A stretch of DNA of 15,111 nt from JAVXAG01 sp040307645 (lineage in GTDB: Bacteria; Bacillota; Clostridia; Peptostreptococcales; Anaerovoracaceae). Where the stretch lies: contig JAWRJF010000075.1 of the NCBI GenBank assembly GCA_040307645.1, positions 1-15,111 on the forward strand. Reading direction: 5' to 3'. The notes beneath the pieces are model-generated. The model did no database searches, had not been told where the DNA came from, and saw only the letters and a program-made list of their open reading frames with translations. A program made the position numbers and the translations under genes. Positions 1-7,239 of the stretch are shown here, one piece after another (the stretch's first letter is position 1; each line of letters starts with the position of its first letter).

Positions 1-1338
1 ATCACATCCTGCTCTAGGCGGGTCTAAAATCACAACGTCAGCGTGATCTATCTTTATGTTATTTGGATCCTCTTTGTTGTTTTCCGTTTCATCAGAAAGC
101 TCCATTTCAGAGCCAAGCATCTTTGGAAGCTCTTCCTCAGCCTTACCGAAAACATATCTTGCGCCTACAATTTTATTAATTACAGCGTTGCGGTTAGCAT
201 CGACAACTGCACCTTTTACAGATTCGATGCCTATAACCTTACCTAGCTTTTCGTAGTCAAGAGAACCATGTGATAATGCATAGGCCTTCTCCATTTCCTT
301 TGCCGCGAAAAGACCAATCGTTCCAACTCCACAATAAAGGTCTAAAACCGTTTCAGTTCCACTTAAAGCCGCATATTCTATAGCCTTGTCGTATAAAACC
401 TTCATTTGAACAGGGTTTACCTGATAAAATGACAAAGGAGAAATTTCAAACTTAAGGTCGCCAACCTCCTCTAGGATAGTTGGTTTTCCTGCAATGGTAA
501 TGCACTCATCGCCTAAAATTTCTGAAGTTTTATTCTTATTCACATTTAAAACCACGCTAGCCAGCTCGAAAACAGTTCCGTCCTTATTTGGCTCTAAATT
601 ATAAATTGCATCATCTATCATATCCACAAGCTTTTCGTGATTAGGGATTCCTTTCCCATTAATCACTAGAATTACCATAACCTGGCCTGTGCTAAAAGAC
701 GTTTTTACAACCACATGTCGCATTAATCCCTTTTCCCATTTAGGGTCATAGGCTGTAATGTTATCTTCTTCCATAAACCTACGAACTGCATCGACCGCTG
801 CCATTGCAGGTTCCGATTGAATCAGACAGTCATAACAATCTACTACATCGTGGCTCTTTGTTTGATAAAATCCGATAGATAAATCCCCTAGGTTTTCTAC
901 AATTCCACCTTTGCGGGTAATTATTCCGCCAGTGCTTATGGCCATAGATGCTTTGTTCCTATACCTAAACGGGTCATCCATTCCCTTTATCGGTAAAAGC
1001 TTTGGATTATCCAAGTTACCAATACGAATTAGCTTGTCTTTTATCTGCTTTTCCTTAAGTTTTAACTGTGCATCATAGGAATAATCCGAGAATACACATC
1101 CACCACAGCTATCCTTGTACTGGCAATACCCTTCAATTCTATCAGGAGATGGTTGTAGTACTTCTATGACCCTGCCAAAAGCATAGTTCTTCTTTACCTT
1201 TGTTAGCTCAACAACCACCTGGTCTCCCGGAAGAGTATCTTTAACAAAAACTGCAAGGCCTTCATTACTTTTTCCTAATCCTTGACCTTCCGCTGTCACG
1301 TCTTCTATTCTTATCTCTATCTTTTGTCCCTTTTCCAT
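1..1338 (-). CDS. rlmD: 23S rRNA (uracil-5-)-methyltransferase, RlmD/RumA family (3' end cut by window edge)
   Basis: SAM-dependent enzyme of the TrmA/RumA family that methylates C5 of a uracil in 23S rRNA. Reading the minus strand gives 446 open codons with no stop before the left edge. Residues about 3-58 form a TRAM RNA-binding domain. Cysteines C72, C78 and C81 (CX5CX2C), with C171 as the likely fourth ligand, form the family's 4Fe-4S site. The SAM-binding motif DLYCGVGT is at 333-340, and DPPRAGC at 439-445 ends in the catalytic Cys445, one codon before the edge. The last stretch of the enzyme is outside. The ATG at 1338 is chosen because the TRAM domain needs it; its ribosome site is weak (AAAGG about 13 bases upstream). 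The start lies 74 bases inside the helicase gene in another frame, suggesting coupled translation. Firmicute homologues can be RlmCD (two target uracils) rather than RlmD, which the sequence does not decide. An acidic insert of about 20 residues precedes the catalytic motif. Confidence 0.5.
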   Translation of the reverse strand, partial: MEKGQKIEIRIEDVTAEGQGLGKSNEGLAVFVKDTLPGDQVVVELTKVKKNYAFGRVIEVLQPSPDRIEGYCQYKDSCGGCVFSDYSYDAQLKLKEKQIKDKLIRIGNLDNPKLLPIKGMDDPFRYRNKASMAISTGGIITRKGGIVENLGDLSIGFYQTKSHDVVDCYDCLIQSEPAMAAVDAVRRFMEEDNITAYDPKWEKGLMRHVVVKTSFSTGQVMVILVINGKGIPNHEKLVDMIDDAIYNLEPNKDGTVFELASVVLNVNKNKTSEILGDECITIAGKPTILEEVGDLKFEISPLSFYQVNPVQMKVLYDKAIEYAALSGTETVLDLYCGVGTIGLFAAKEMEKAYALSHGSLDYEKLGKVIGIESVKGAVVDANRNAVINKIVGARYVFGKAEEELPKMLGSEMELSDETENNKEDPNNIKIDHADVVILDPPRAGCD

Positions 1339-2767
1339 CTTTTTTCTTTACCTTTTCTTTTGAACTATCGCCTTTATCATAGCTTTTACCTTTAGAGCCT
1401 GAGCGACCTTTTCTATCATTGCGTCTTCTGTCTCTGCCACGGTCTCTTTGTCTGTTTTCCTTATTATCTTCAGACTCAGAAAGCAGCTGACCCATGTTCA
1501 TTCTAAGCAAAGCTGCAGCAATTTCCAAAGGTTCGGACCCTTCTTCAATGCACCTTTTTTCAATCATTTTCATGTAAGGAATCATATCCTCATCTCTTGA
1601 CATCAAAAAGGCATCATCCATTGTTTTATATGCCTTTGCCACATTTACACTAGCCGCTGTAGGCATTTGTTTTTCAAGGATTTTTGTCTTGCAATAATTT
1701 CTTAATGAATCTATTTTATATTTTTCTCTAGGGGTAATTATTGAAAAAGCTTTACCTTTTTTACCTGCTCTACCTGTACGTCCAATTCTATGAACATAGT
1801 ACTCCATGTCCTGAGGCATGTCATAATTGAAAACCATTTCTACGTCGTCAATATCTATTCCTCTAGCGGCTACATCAGTTGCAAGAAGTAATTCCAGTGT
1901 GCCATTTCTAAACAGATTCATTACTCTGTCTCTCTGGTGCTGCGACAAATCTCCATGAAGTCCCTCAGCATAGTATCCTCTTCCCTTTAACAAAAGGGTC
2001 ATCTCGTCAACCTTTTTCTTTGTGTTGCAGAATATCAAGGCTTTCTTAGGTGTCATGTAGTCGATAAGTCTGCAAAGTGAATCATCTTTTTCTCTGCCTT
2101 TAACAACATAAAAATACTGTTTTACAAGTGGAATAGTAAGTTCCTCCTGTTTTACTTTTAATATTGTAGCATTTTTTTGGTATTCTGCCGCAATCTCCAG
2201 AATTTCTTCTGGCATAGTTGCGGAGAATAAAACAGTCTGCTTCTCTAATGGCATCTTTTGGCATATTGTTTCTATGTCCTCACGAAAGCCCATGTTTAGC
2301 ATTTCGTCTGCTTCATCTAAAACTAACATTGATAAATTGTCAAATTTCAATGTTCTTCTTCTCATATGGTCCATGACTCTTCCAGGCGTTCCTACTATAA
2401 TAGAAACATTGCCCTTAAGAGCCCTTATCTGTCTTTCAATGTCTTGTCCTCCATAAATAGGAACTACCTTAATACCACTCATGTATTTTGCCAGATTTCT
2501 AATTTCCTCAGCGGCCTGCATTGCCAACTCTCTAGTTGGACATAGAACAAGGCCCTGAACTCCTTTTACGTTGGAATTTATCTTTTCAATCATTGGTATT
2601 CCAAATGACGCTGTTTTTCCAGTTCCTGTTTGTGCCTGGCCAATAATATCCTTTCCCTCCATTAGGGCAGGAATTGTTAGCTCCTGAATTGGGGTCATAT
2701 CTACAAAACCCATATCCGTTACGGCCTGCAATATCTTGTTATCGATGTTTGATTCGTTATATTTCAT
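1265..2767 (-). CDS. DEAD-box ATP-dependent RNA helicase, CshA/DeaD-like
   Basis: ATP-dependent RNA helicase of 500 residues, likely acting in ribosome assembly, mRNA decay or cold adaptation as CshA/DeaD relatives do. All core motifs are present in order: Q motif around Q28, motif I AQTGTGKT 45-52, PTRELA 77-82, GG 106-107, TPGR 127-130, DEAD 151-154, SAT 182-184, ARGID 301-305 and HRIGRTGR 326-333. A short family-type extension follows, then a strongly basic low-complexity tail from about 432 to 500, rich in Arg, Lys, Asp and Gly, probably for nonspecific RNA binding. I see no DbpA-type RNA-recognition domain. Length is close to B. subtilis CshA, but the exact paralogue cannot be fixed, so no symbol is given. 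The gene has its own promoter and a modest AGAGAG ribosome site before the ATG. It is first in a two-gene unit with the rRNA methyltransferase, and its last 24 codons overlap that gene. Confidence 0.5.
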   Translation of the reverse strand: MKYNESNIDNKILQAVTDMGFVDMTPIQELTIPALMEGKDIIGQAQTGTGKTASFGIPMIEKINSNVKGVQGLVLCPTRELAMQAAEEIRNLAKYMSGIKVVPIYGGQDIERQIRALKGNVSIIVGTPGRVMDHMRRRTLKFDNLSMLVLDEADEMLNMGFREDIETICQKMPLEKQTVLFSATMPEEILEIAAEYQKNATILKVKQEELTIPLVKQYFYVVKGREKDDSLCRLIDYMTPKKALIFCNTKKKVDEMTLLLKGRGYYAEGLHGDLSQHQRDRVMNLFRNGTLELLLATDVAARGIDIDDVEMVFNYDMPQDMEYYVHRIGRTGRAGKKGKAFSIITPREKYKIDSLRNYCKTKILEKQMPTAASVNVAKAYKTMDDAFLMSRDEDMIPYMKMIEKRCIEEGSEPLEIAAALLRMNMGQLLSESEDNKENRQRDRGRDRRRNDRKGRSGSKGKSYDKGDSSKEKVKKKDGKGTKDRDKNRRRDSGRSRIRKK

Positions 2768-2784
2768 ATTTCTCTCTTTCTTTA

Positions 2785-2796
2785 TTCAACGTTGAA
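2785..2796. promoter_or_regulatory. Perfect 12-bp palindrome in the helicase leader/start region
   Basis: TTCAACGTTGAA is its own reverse complement. It begins about 7 bases downstream of the TATAAT -10 box of the helicase promoter, so it sits at the predicted transcription start and within the first bases of the leader. That position suits a repressor operator. The binding protein is unknown; a chance palindrome is possible. Confidence 0.5.
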
Positions 2797-2802
2797 CTAT
2801 TA

Positions 2803-2831
2803 ATTATAACATATAAATACACAAAAAGGTG
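2803..2831 (-). promoter_or_regulatory. Predicted sigma-A-type promoter for the helicase-methyltransferase unit
   Basis: On the minus strand a perfect TATAAT lies at 2808-2803, about 35 bases upstream of the helicase ATG. With a 17-base spacer the -35 would be CACCTT (2831-2826), a poor match to TTGACA, so initiation may rely on the AT-rich upstream DNA or on an activator. It lies just downstream of the dlt operon terminator, which supports it as an independent promoter. Confidence 0.5.
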
Positions 2832-2845
2832 AAATATATTATAAA

Positions 2846-2883
2846 TAAAAAAACCAGCTAGCCGGGAAGGCTGTCTGGTCTTT
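2846..2883 (-). terminator. Rho-independent terminator of the dlt operon
   Basis: On the minus strand an imperfect stem pairs CTGGT (2879-2875) with ACCAG (2857-2853) and GGCT with AGCC around a short loop, with one mismatch and one G-T wobble between the two blocks. It is followed by a run of seven T (2853-2847). It starts only 8 bases after the dltX stop codon, which supports dltX as the true last gene of the operon. The plus-strand reading lacks a T run, so it is probably one-way. Confidence 0.5.
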
Positions 2884-2891
2884 GGATTACG

Positions 2892-3029
2892 TTAAAATTG
2901 TGCATATGTGAATTTAGGTGCAGCCACCATTCCTGCATATATATAGTATAGCCAAAGCAGGGTCATCATAGCAAAAAATATTCCCGTATATATACAATAC
3001 TCCTTATTGATAAAGCTAGTTTTTCTCAT
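2892..3029 (-). CDS. dltX: DltX, small membrane protein of teichoic acid D-alanylation
   Basis: A 45-residue ORF. It has a basic N-terminus (MRKTSFINK), one hydrophobic membrane segment at about residues 13-35 (IYTGIFFAMMTLLWLYYIYA), and a C-terminal end FTYAQF that matches the F-x-Y-x-x-F tail of the DltX family (DUF3687). In known systems this tail follows the membrane helix, and its tyrosine is proposed to carry D-alanine between DltB and DltD. The start codon overlaps the last 14 bases of dltD in another frame, so translation is probably coupled; no strong ribosome site is visible. In Bacilli dltX normally precedes dltA, whereas here it ends the operon and is directly followed by a terminator. 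Function is assigned from the tail motif, size, topology and context together; confidence is high for such a short protein. Confidence 0.5.
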   Translation of the reverse strand: MRKTSFINKEYCIYTGIFFAMMTLLWLYYIYAGMVAAPKFTYAQF

Positions 3030-4188
3030 TATAAAATTTGTAAATTTCTTCATTAATTCTCACCCATCCTTCTCCTCCCGGATGTACAGCATCTTCTAGG
3101 AAATAAGGTGTGTAACATTCATCAAAAAAATCTGCTGTCTCTGCGCCATATTTATCAGTAATTTCTAAGATTTTTTTGTGAAATGCTTCTCTACCTTCTT
3201 TTGGGAAACCTGTATAGTCATACCAATACCCATTTACCGGTAAAATCATAATCATAGGTTTAATACCGGTTTCTTTGCACACTTTTAAAAATATTTCCAA
3301 ATCCCCATACTCCGGTGATTTTCCATAACTGCTATTTGTTGCAGAATCTTTCTTTGCCCCTAAAACCGGATAGATCTTTGTTTTATATAATCGATCTATC
3401 ATATAGAAATCGTTATTTGAGTTCTTTTTGGCATAGGCAAATGCCCTTTCAGATAAACTCTTCCAGTCAGGCTCTGCAACCTTTTCACTAGTTTTTGCCT
3501 CTTTGTTTTTCTTTAGTCCACTTGTAGAAATGGCTGTCAATACACTCATCTTTTCTTTTTCATAAACAACAGCTTTTCTACTTCTATATAGCATATTATT
3601 AATTAAGTTTGTTTCACCATTCAAAAATCTCTTATTATAATTCTCTACTCTAGTCTGCATTGCAGGGTCAGTATCTAATAGAGTTTCTGATCTTTTTGCA
3701 ATTTCCGTCTTCAGGCTCCTTGAAATATTTTCATTTTCCATAAAGGCCATATAGTTACTTTCTGAAAAACGTATCCCAAAACCCTCGTCACTTACACCTT
3801 CTCTAACAAACCATGACGGAGATACAACAAGTACAGCTTTTCTATTGCTCACATTTGGTTCAAGAGCTGCAAGAGAAATAGCATGAGATAAACTTTGATT
3901 AAGAGCCGCCCCAATCAGCATAAGATTTGTATCCCCTTTGCCTAACACCTTGTCTGCATGAAACGGCCCCTTATATCCATGGTGAAACTCTGATGAACCA
4001 AAGACAAGCATAGTATCTTTTGTTATATTTTGTGCCACGGCCTGGTATGATGCATCTTTATATGCGTTAGGCCAGGTCCCAAACCTTGGATTATTCATCT
4101 GCATGCTATCTGATGTTGCAAAGTGCATTGCAATAACTAAAACCAAAAATAACGCAACAGCTGTAAAAAAGGCAGCTATTTTTCTCAT
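3016..4188 (-). CDS. dltD: DltD, D-alanine transferase to teichoic acid
   Basis: A 390-residue protein held in the membrane by an uncleaved N-terminal helix (about residues 5-24), with its domain outside the cell. It belongs to the DltD family, which has an SGNH/thioesterase-like fold and completes transfer of D-alanine to lipoteichoic or wall teichoic acid. Visible family motifs are GSSE at 64-67 with the nucleophilic serine, the NQSLSHA region at 97-103, SPSWF at 123-127, LPVNGYWYDYTG at 316-327, and the C-terminal D366-x-x-H369 (DAVHPGGEGW) of the catalytic site. Length is near the family norm. The ATG follows the dltC stop by 2 bases, and its GAGGAG ribosome site lies inside the end of dltC. 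Its last codons overlap the start of dltX. Residues about 221-245 are a charged, low-complexity linker that looks variable. Confidence 0.5.
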   Translation of the reverse strand: MRKIAAFFTAVALFLVLVIAMHFATSDSMQMNNPRFGTWPNAYKDASYQAVAQNITKDTMLVFGSSEFHHGYKGPFHADKVLGKGDTNLMLIGAALNQSLSHAISLAALEPNVSNRKAVLVVSPSWFVREGVSDEGFGIRFSESNYMAFMENENISRSLKTEIAKRSETLLDTDPAMQTRVENYNKRFLNGETNLINNMLYRSRKAVVYEKEKMSVLTAISTSGLKKNKEAKTSEKVAEPDWKSLSERAFAYAKKNSNNDFYMIDRLYKTKIYPVLGAKKDSATNSSYGKSPEYGDLEIFLKVCKETGIKPMIMILPVNGYWYDYTGFPKEGREAFHKKILEITDKYGAETADFFDECYTPYFLEDAVHPGGEGWVRINEEIYKFYNEKN

Positions 4189-4190
4189 AG

Positions 4191-4421
4191 TTAACTCCTC
4201 GATTTAATTATTTCAATTATTTTATTTGGTGTATCTATATCATCTCTAGTGTATTCTGACGGTGGTAATACTACACCAAAATTCGTTTCAATTTCAACTA
4301 AAAGTTCTGTGAAGTCCAAGGAATCCATCAAATCATTTTCTACAAGATTAATATCCTTATTTTCTCTTACGATTTCATCCCCACATATTTCTTCTAAAAT
4401 ATCAAGTAATTTTTCTTCCAT
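4191..4421 (-). CDS. dltC: DltC, D-alanyl carrier protein
   Basis: A 76-residue acidic acyl-carrier protein in the cytoplasm. Ser34 in the DSLDF motif (33-37) is the expected attachment site for 4'-phosphopantetheine, whose thiol receives D-alanine from DltA and presents it to DltB. Length matches the family (about 78 residues). An AGGAGA ribosome site precedes the ATG, 26 bases after the dltB stop, and dltD follows 2 bases after its own stop. On its own it could be any small acyl-carrier protein; the flanking dltB and dltD genes make the assignment firm. Confidence 0.5.
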   Translation of the reverse strand: MEEKLLDILEEICGDEIVRENKDINLVENDLMDSLDFTELLVEIETNFGVVLPPSEYTRDDIDTPNKIIEIIKSRS

Positions 4422-4447
4422 TTTACTATCTCCTTTTCCCTTCCTTT

Positions 4448-5605
4448 TTATATTCCTATAAGCTTCGTAAATCTTCCAGAGAAAATAAAGAAGCCGAACA
4501 TAACTAAATTAAATGTTATAAACCAACTTATTGTTTTGTACCACTTTTCTTTTTTATATTTTTTATGAAGCGGACATTTTTTCTGATATATCTCTGTAAG
4601 TGCAAGGAGTAATCCATGATAAAAACCGTATAGAATATAGTAATTATCCAATCCATGCCATACTCCCATTATGGTCATATTTATAATAAATCCAAAAGAT
4701 GCTGCTGTAAGCTTTTCTTTGAACCATTTGTTTTTTATAGCTTTCATCATAATTCTAGAGAAAATAAAGTCTCTGAACCAATACGAAAGACTTATATGCC
4801 ATCTGTCCCAGAACTCCTTCATATCCTTGCTGATAAATGGTTTGTTAAAGTTATCAGGAGTTTTTATGCCAAATATATAACTTATTCCTACTGCCATAAG
4901 GCTGTACCCTGCAAAGTCGAAGAACAGATAAAATCCATAGGAATACATATAAACTAAATCCGACAGAAAATACCCATTAGTTCCACCCCACGTCATTGCT
5001 TGATAAAAAGCAGTAGCTAAAACCATCTTATAGCAAAGTCCTAGAAATATTTTAAAAATTCCTGTTCCTAAAAGCTCAAGGTAATCTTCCTTTGCCATAA
5101 CTGAATTAAAGTCTTTTATAAACCTTCTGCTTCTATCAATAGGTCCTGAGGTTATGGTTGGGAAAAATAATAAAAAGGTAAAATAGTCAACTGCCTTTAT
5201 CTCTTTTATAATCCCATCGTATATCTCAATTATTATCTGTACTGATTTAAAAGTCATATATGAAATACCTAAAAAGGCAAATATATGCAGGTCGAATTTT
5301 TCCGAAATCTTGCAAATTATAAGTGGTGACAATGAAAGAATTATGTAAATCCAGTAAAAAGTACTATTTCGACCGTATTTTTCCTTAATCTTCAAATATG
5401 TTTTAACCAATATAAACTCAAAAACTACATACCCAAACAGGTATAATAGGGCTATTGGCTTTCCATACATTGCAAGGACTACGAAAAAGACCGTAACAAA
5501 AGCTCCATAGTACTTTATAGACCTTTCTTTTACACCTAAATACACTGCCGGAATTGAAACCAGCGCCAGACATAAGAAAAAATAAAAATCGCTTAGTAAT
5601 TGCAT
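4448..5605 (-). CDS. dltB: DltB, MBOAT-family D-alanyl transferase
   Basis: A 385-residue polytopic membrane protein with roughly ten or more hydrophobic segments. It is a membrane-bound O-acyltransferase that takes D-alanine from DltC on the inner face and moves it across the membrane. Family marks are FPTITSGPIDR (148-158), the WDRWHISLSYWFRDF block (266-280) and the catalytic histidine H317 in GVWHGLDN (314-321). Length matches DltB. Its ATG shares one base with the dltA stop codon (TAATG), a classic sign of coupled translation, and a GGAGGA ribosome site lies within the end of dltA. AlgI is a related MBOAT, but the dltA and dltC neighbours settle the identity. Confidence 0.5.
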   Translation of the reverse strand: MQLLSDFYFFLCLALVSIPAVYLGVKERSIKYYGAFVTVFFVVLAMYGKPIALLYLFGYVVFEFILVKTYLKIKEKYGRNSTFYWIYIILSLSPLIICKISEKFDLHIFAFLGISYMTFKSVQIIIEIYDGIIKEIKAVDYFTFLLFFPTITSGPIDRSRRFIKDFNSVMAKEDYLELLGTGIFKIFLGLCYKMVLATAFYQAMTWGGTNGYFLSDLVYMYSYGFYLFFDFAGYSLMAVGISYIFGIKTPDNFNKPFISKDMKEFWDRWHISLSYWFRDFIFSRIMMKAIKNKWFKEKLTAASFGFIINMTIMGVWHGLDNYYILYGFYHGLLLALTEIYQKKCPLHKKYKKEKWYKTISWFITFNLVMFGFFIFSGRFTKLIGI

Positions 5606-7083
5606 TAAACTCTTTCCTCCAATTCTTTGCGGTTTATCTTTCCATTACCAGTCATAGGAAACTTATCTATAAATGAAACCTTTTTAGGAACCATATATTC
5701 CGGCAACCGTTTTTTTAGGGCCGTCCTTATATTTTGGCTATCCTCAAAAGTTTTACTTTCAGATGGCCCATCACCAACCACAAATGCGACTAAATTTTTA
5801 ATTACACCATTTCGTTTTCTTGGCACCACCACAGCCCCTTTTATCTCCGGTAGTGCCAATAAATTCTTCTCTATATCCCCAAGTTCAATCCTGTACCCAT
5901 GAAACTTTATCTGCTGATCAAGCCTTCCCACGCAGTACACTTGACCTTTTAAAATATATCCTTCATCTCCCGTTTTGTAAGATGGATTTTCTCCAGCGCC
6001 AAAAACCTTGTCTGTCTTTTCTTTATCGTTGAAATATCCAGAAGCAACAGTGTCGCCACAAATTACAATTTCACCCTTTTCTCCATCTTTGCAAATATCC
6101 CCTTCTGCATTCTTTATCAAAATCTCACTACCCGGTTTTACATTACCTACTGGCAGAACATCATTTTCTTCTAAGATTTCCCCTGTTATCTCTACTGACG
6201 TTACTGCTACAGTAGACTCCGTAGGACCATAGGTATTAATAATCTTTGCTTTAGGGAAACGCTGTCTTAAACTCTTTACTGTTTTTTTCGAAAGAGTCTC
6301 TCCGCAAAACAAAAAGCATTGTATTTCAGAAATTTTGTTCTGATCAAAATTTTTGTCTCCAAGGCACATATCCACAAAAGAAGGTGTTGACACCCAGACG
6401 TTAATTTTGCCTTCAGCCAACCTTTCCATCAAAAGATTTCCTTCTAGTTGTGTTTTTTTATCTAGAGACCAAAGCGTCCCGCCAGTGTAAAGGCTTGTAT
6501 ATAAATCCAGAACCGAAAGATCAAAAGAAAAAGGCGCCTGGTTTAAAAATACTCTGCTGTTTTTTACCTGATTAGTAACACCTAAGCCCTGTGACCACTT
6601 AAGAAAATTATTTAAATTATCGTAAGTAATCTGAACCCCTTTAGGCTTCCCTGTGCTTCCGGAGGTAAAAATTATATAAAATGTATCTTGGCCCTTAACC
6701 CAAAATCTTTTGTCTATTTCTTCTTCTGTTGTCTCTATGATTCCCTTGATTTTTTCTTCGTCATTAATAGTATCTAAAACTATAGGGCCGCAAGTTGCGT
6801 CTACTATTTCTTTTACTCTTTCTTCCGCCATAGAAATGTCTACCGGACAGTAGGGCCTACCAGCTTTAACGCAGGCAAGGAAACAAACTATCATAAGTGT
6901 ACTTTTATGTCCATAAACCACAATAGGTTCTTTCCCTTGACCAAAATTTTTTATGATCCAATTGGCTAATCTCCCTGATTTTTTCCACAAATCTCTATAA
7001 CTCAACAGCCCTTCTTCAAAATTCAGAGCAATCTGCTCTCCCCTGTTATTGCTGCTTTCCTCTAGTCTGTCTAACAAATACAT
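5605..7083 (-). CDS. dltA: DltA, D-alanine--D-alanyl carrier protein ligase
   Basis: A 492-residue adenylating enzyme that activates D-alanine with ATP and loads it on the phosphopantetheine arm of DltC in the cytoplasm. Core motifs of the adenylation family are in order: A3 FTSGSTGKPKGV 139-150, A5 TYGPTES 284-290, A7 TGDEG 371-375, the hinge block GRLDQQIKFHGYRIE 386-400, and A10 NGKINRKEL 480-488 with the catalytic K482. C260 in FCGE fits the cysteine that gives DltA its preference for D- over L-alanine. The family usually runs about 500 residues. It is the first dlt gene: AAAGGA stands 8 bases before the ATG, and a regulated-looking promoter lies in the 200-base gap upstream. A peptide-synthetase adenylation domain is excluded by the stand-alone length and by dltB-dltC-dltD downstream. 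Confidence 0.5.
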   Translation of the reverse strand: MYLLDRLEESSNNRGEQIALNFEEGLLSYRDLWKKSGRLANWIIKNFGQGKEPIVVYGHKSTLMIVCFLACVKAGRPYCPVDISMAEERVKEIVDATCGPIVLDTINDEEKIKGIIETTEEEIDKRFWVKGQDTFYIIFTSGSTGKPKGVQITYDNLNNFLKWSQGLGVTNQVKNSRVFLNQAPFSFDLSVLDLYTSLYTGGTLWSLDKKTQLEGNLLMERLAEGKINVWVSTPSFVDMCLGDKNFDQNKISEIQCFLFCGETLSKKTVKSLRQRFPKAKIINTYGPTESTVAVTSVEITGEILEENDVLPVGNVKPGSEILIKNAEGDICKDGEKGEIVICGDTVASGYFNDKEKTDKVFGAGENPSYKTGDEGYILKGQVYCVGRLDQQIKFHGYRIELGDIEKNLLALPEIKGAVVVPRKRNGVIKNLVAFVVGDGPSESKTFEDSQNIRTALKKRLPEYMVPKKVSFIDKFPMTGNGKINRKELEERV

Positions 7084-7128
7084 TATGATAATCCTTTCTC
7101 AATACCTAATTTCTTCCCCTGAAGTCAT

Positions 7129-7134
7129 ATTATC
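7129..7134 (-). promoter_or_regulatory. Predicted -10 box of the dlt promoter
   Basis: On the minus strand TATGATAATATGAC occupies 7137-7124; GATAAT at 7134-7129 is the best -10 match, with TATGAT (7137-7132) as an alternative. Transcription would start near 7120, giving a leader of about 37 bases that includes the AAAGGA ribosome site. The -35 at 17 bases spacing is ATAAAA (7157-7152), a poor match, which suggests a promoter needing an activator bound to the repeats just upstream. Confidence 0.5.
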
Positions 7135-7136
7135 AT

Positions 7137-7154
7137 AAAATAACACGTTATTTT
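7137..7154. repeat. Inverted repeat in the dlt core promoter
   Basis: AAAATAAC and GTTATTTT are perfect 8-base arms separated by 2 bases (AC). The element fills the space between the predicted -10 box and the weak -35 region of dltA, where a bound dimer would block RNA polymerase or bend the DNA. The arms are AT-rich, so some of the symmetry could be chance. Confidence 0.5.
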
Positions 7155-7160
7155 TATTTC

Positions 7161-7187
7161 TTAAGGATAATTAAGGATTGTTAAGGA
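7161..7187. promoter_or_regulatory. Three phased direct repeats upstream of dltA (likely response-regulator site)
   Basis: The plus strand shows TTAAGGA at 7161-7167, 7171-7177 and 7181-7187, an exact 10-base period (TCCTTAA on the coding strand). A degenerate TTAATA at 7192-7197 may be a fourth copy. Tandem half-sites on one face of the helix, immediately upstream of a weak -35, are typical for OmpR/PhoB-family activators. dlt operons are often controlled by two-component systems sensing cationic peptides or envelope stress. No regulator gene is in the window, so the protein is unknown. Confidence 0.5.
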
Positions 7188-7239
7188 AATCTTAATATTT
7201 TATCTTTGCAATGAATTCCTTTGAAAATACAGCATTACG

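Noticed and set aside
3012..3029. Similarity of the dltX and dltD start regions (both begin ATGAGAAAAA followed by TAGCT)
   Set aside because: Only about 15 bases agree and the proteins differ at once afterwards; duplication is not supported.
5605..7083. dltA-dltC as part of a nonribosomal peptide or siderophore system
   Set aside because: The adenylation protein is stand-alone with a DltA-type cysteine, and it is followed by an MBOAT DltB, carrier DltC and DltD; there is no condensation or thioesterase domain.
7161..7187. Reading the TTAAGGA repeats as a CRISPR or satellite array
   Set aside because: Only three heptamers with 3-base gaps, at a promoter; far too short for either.
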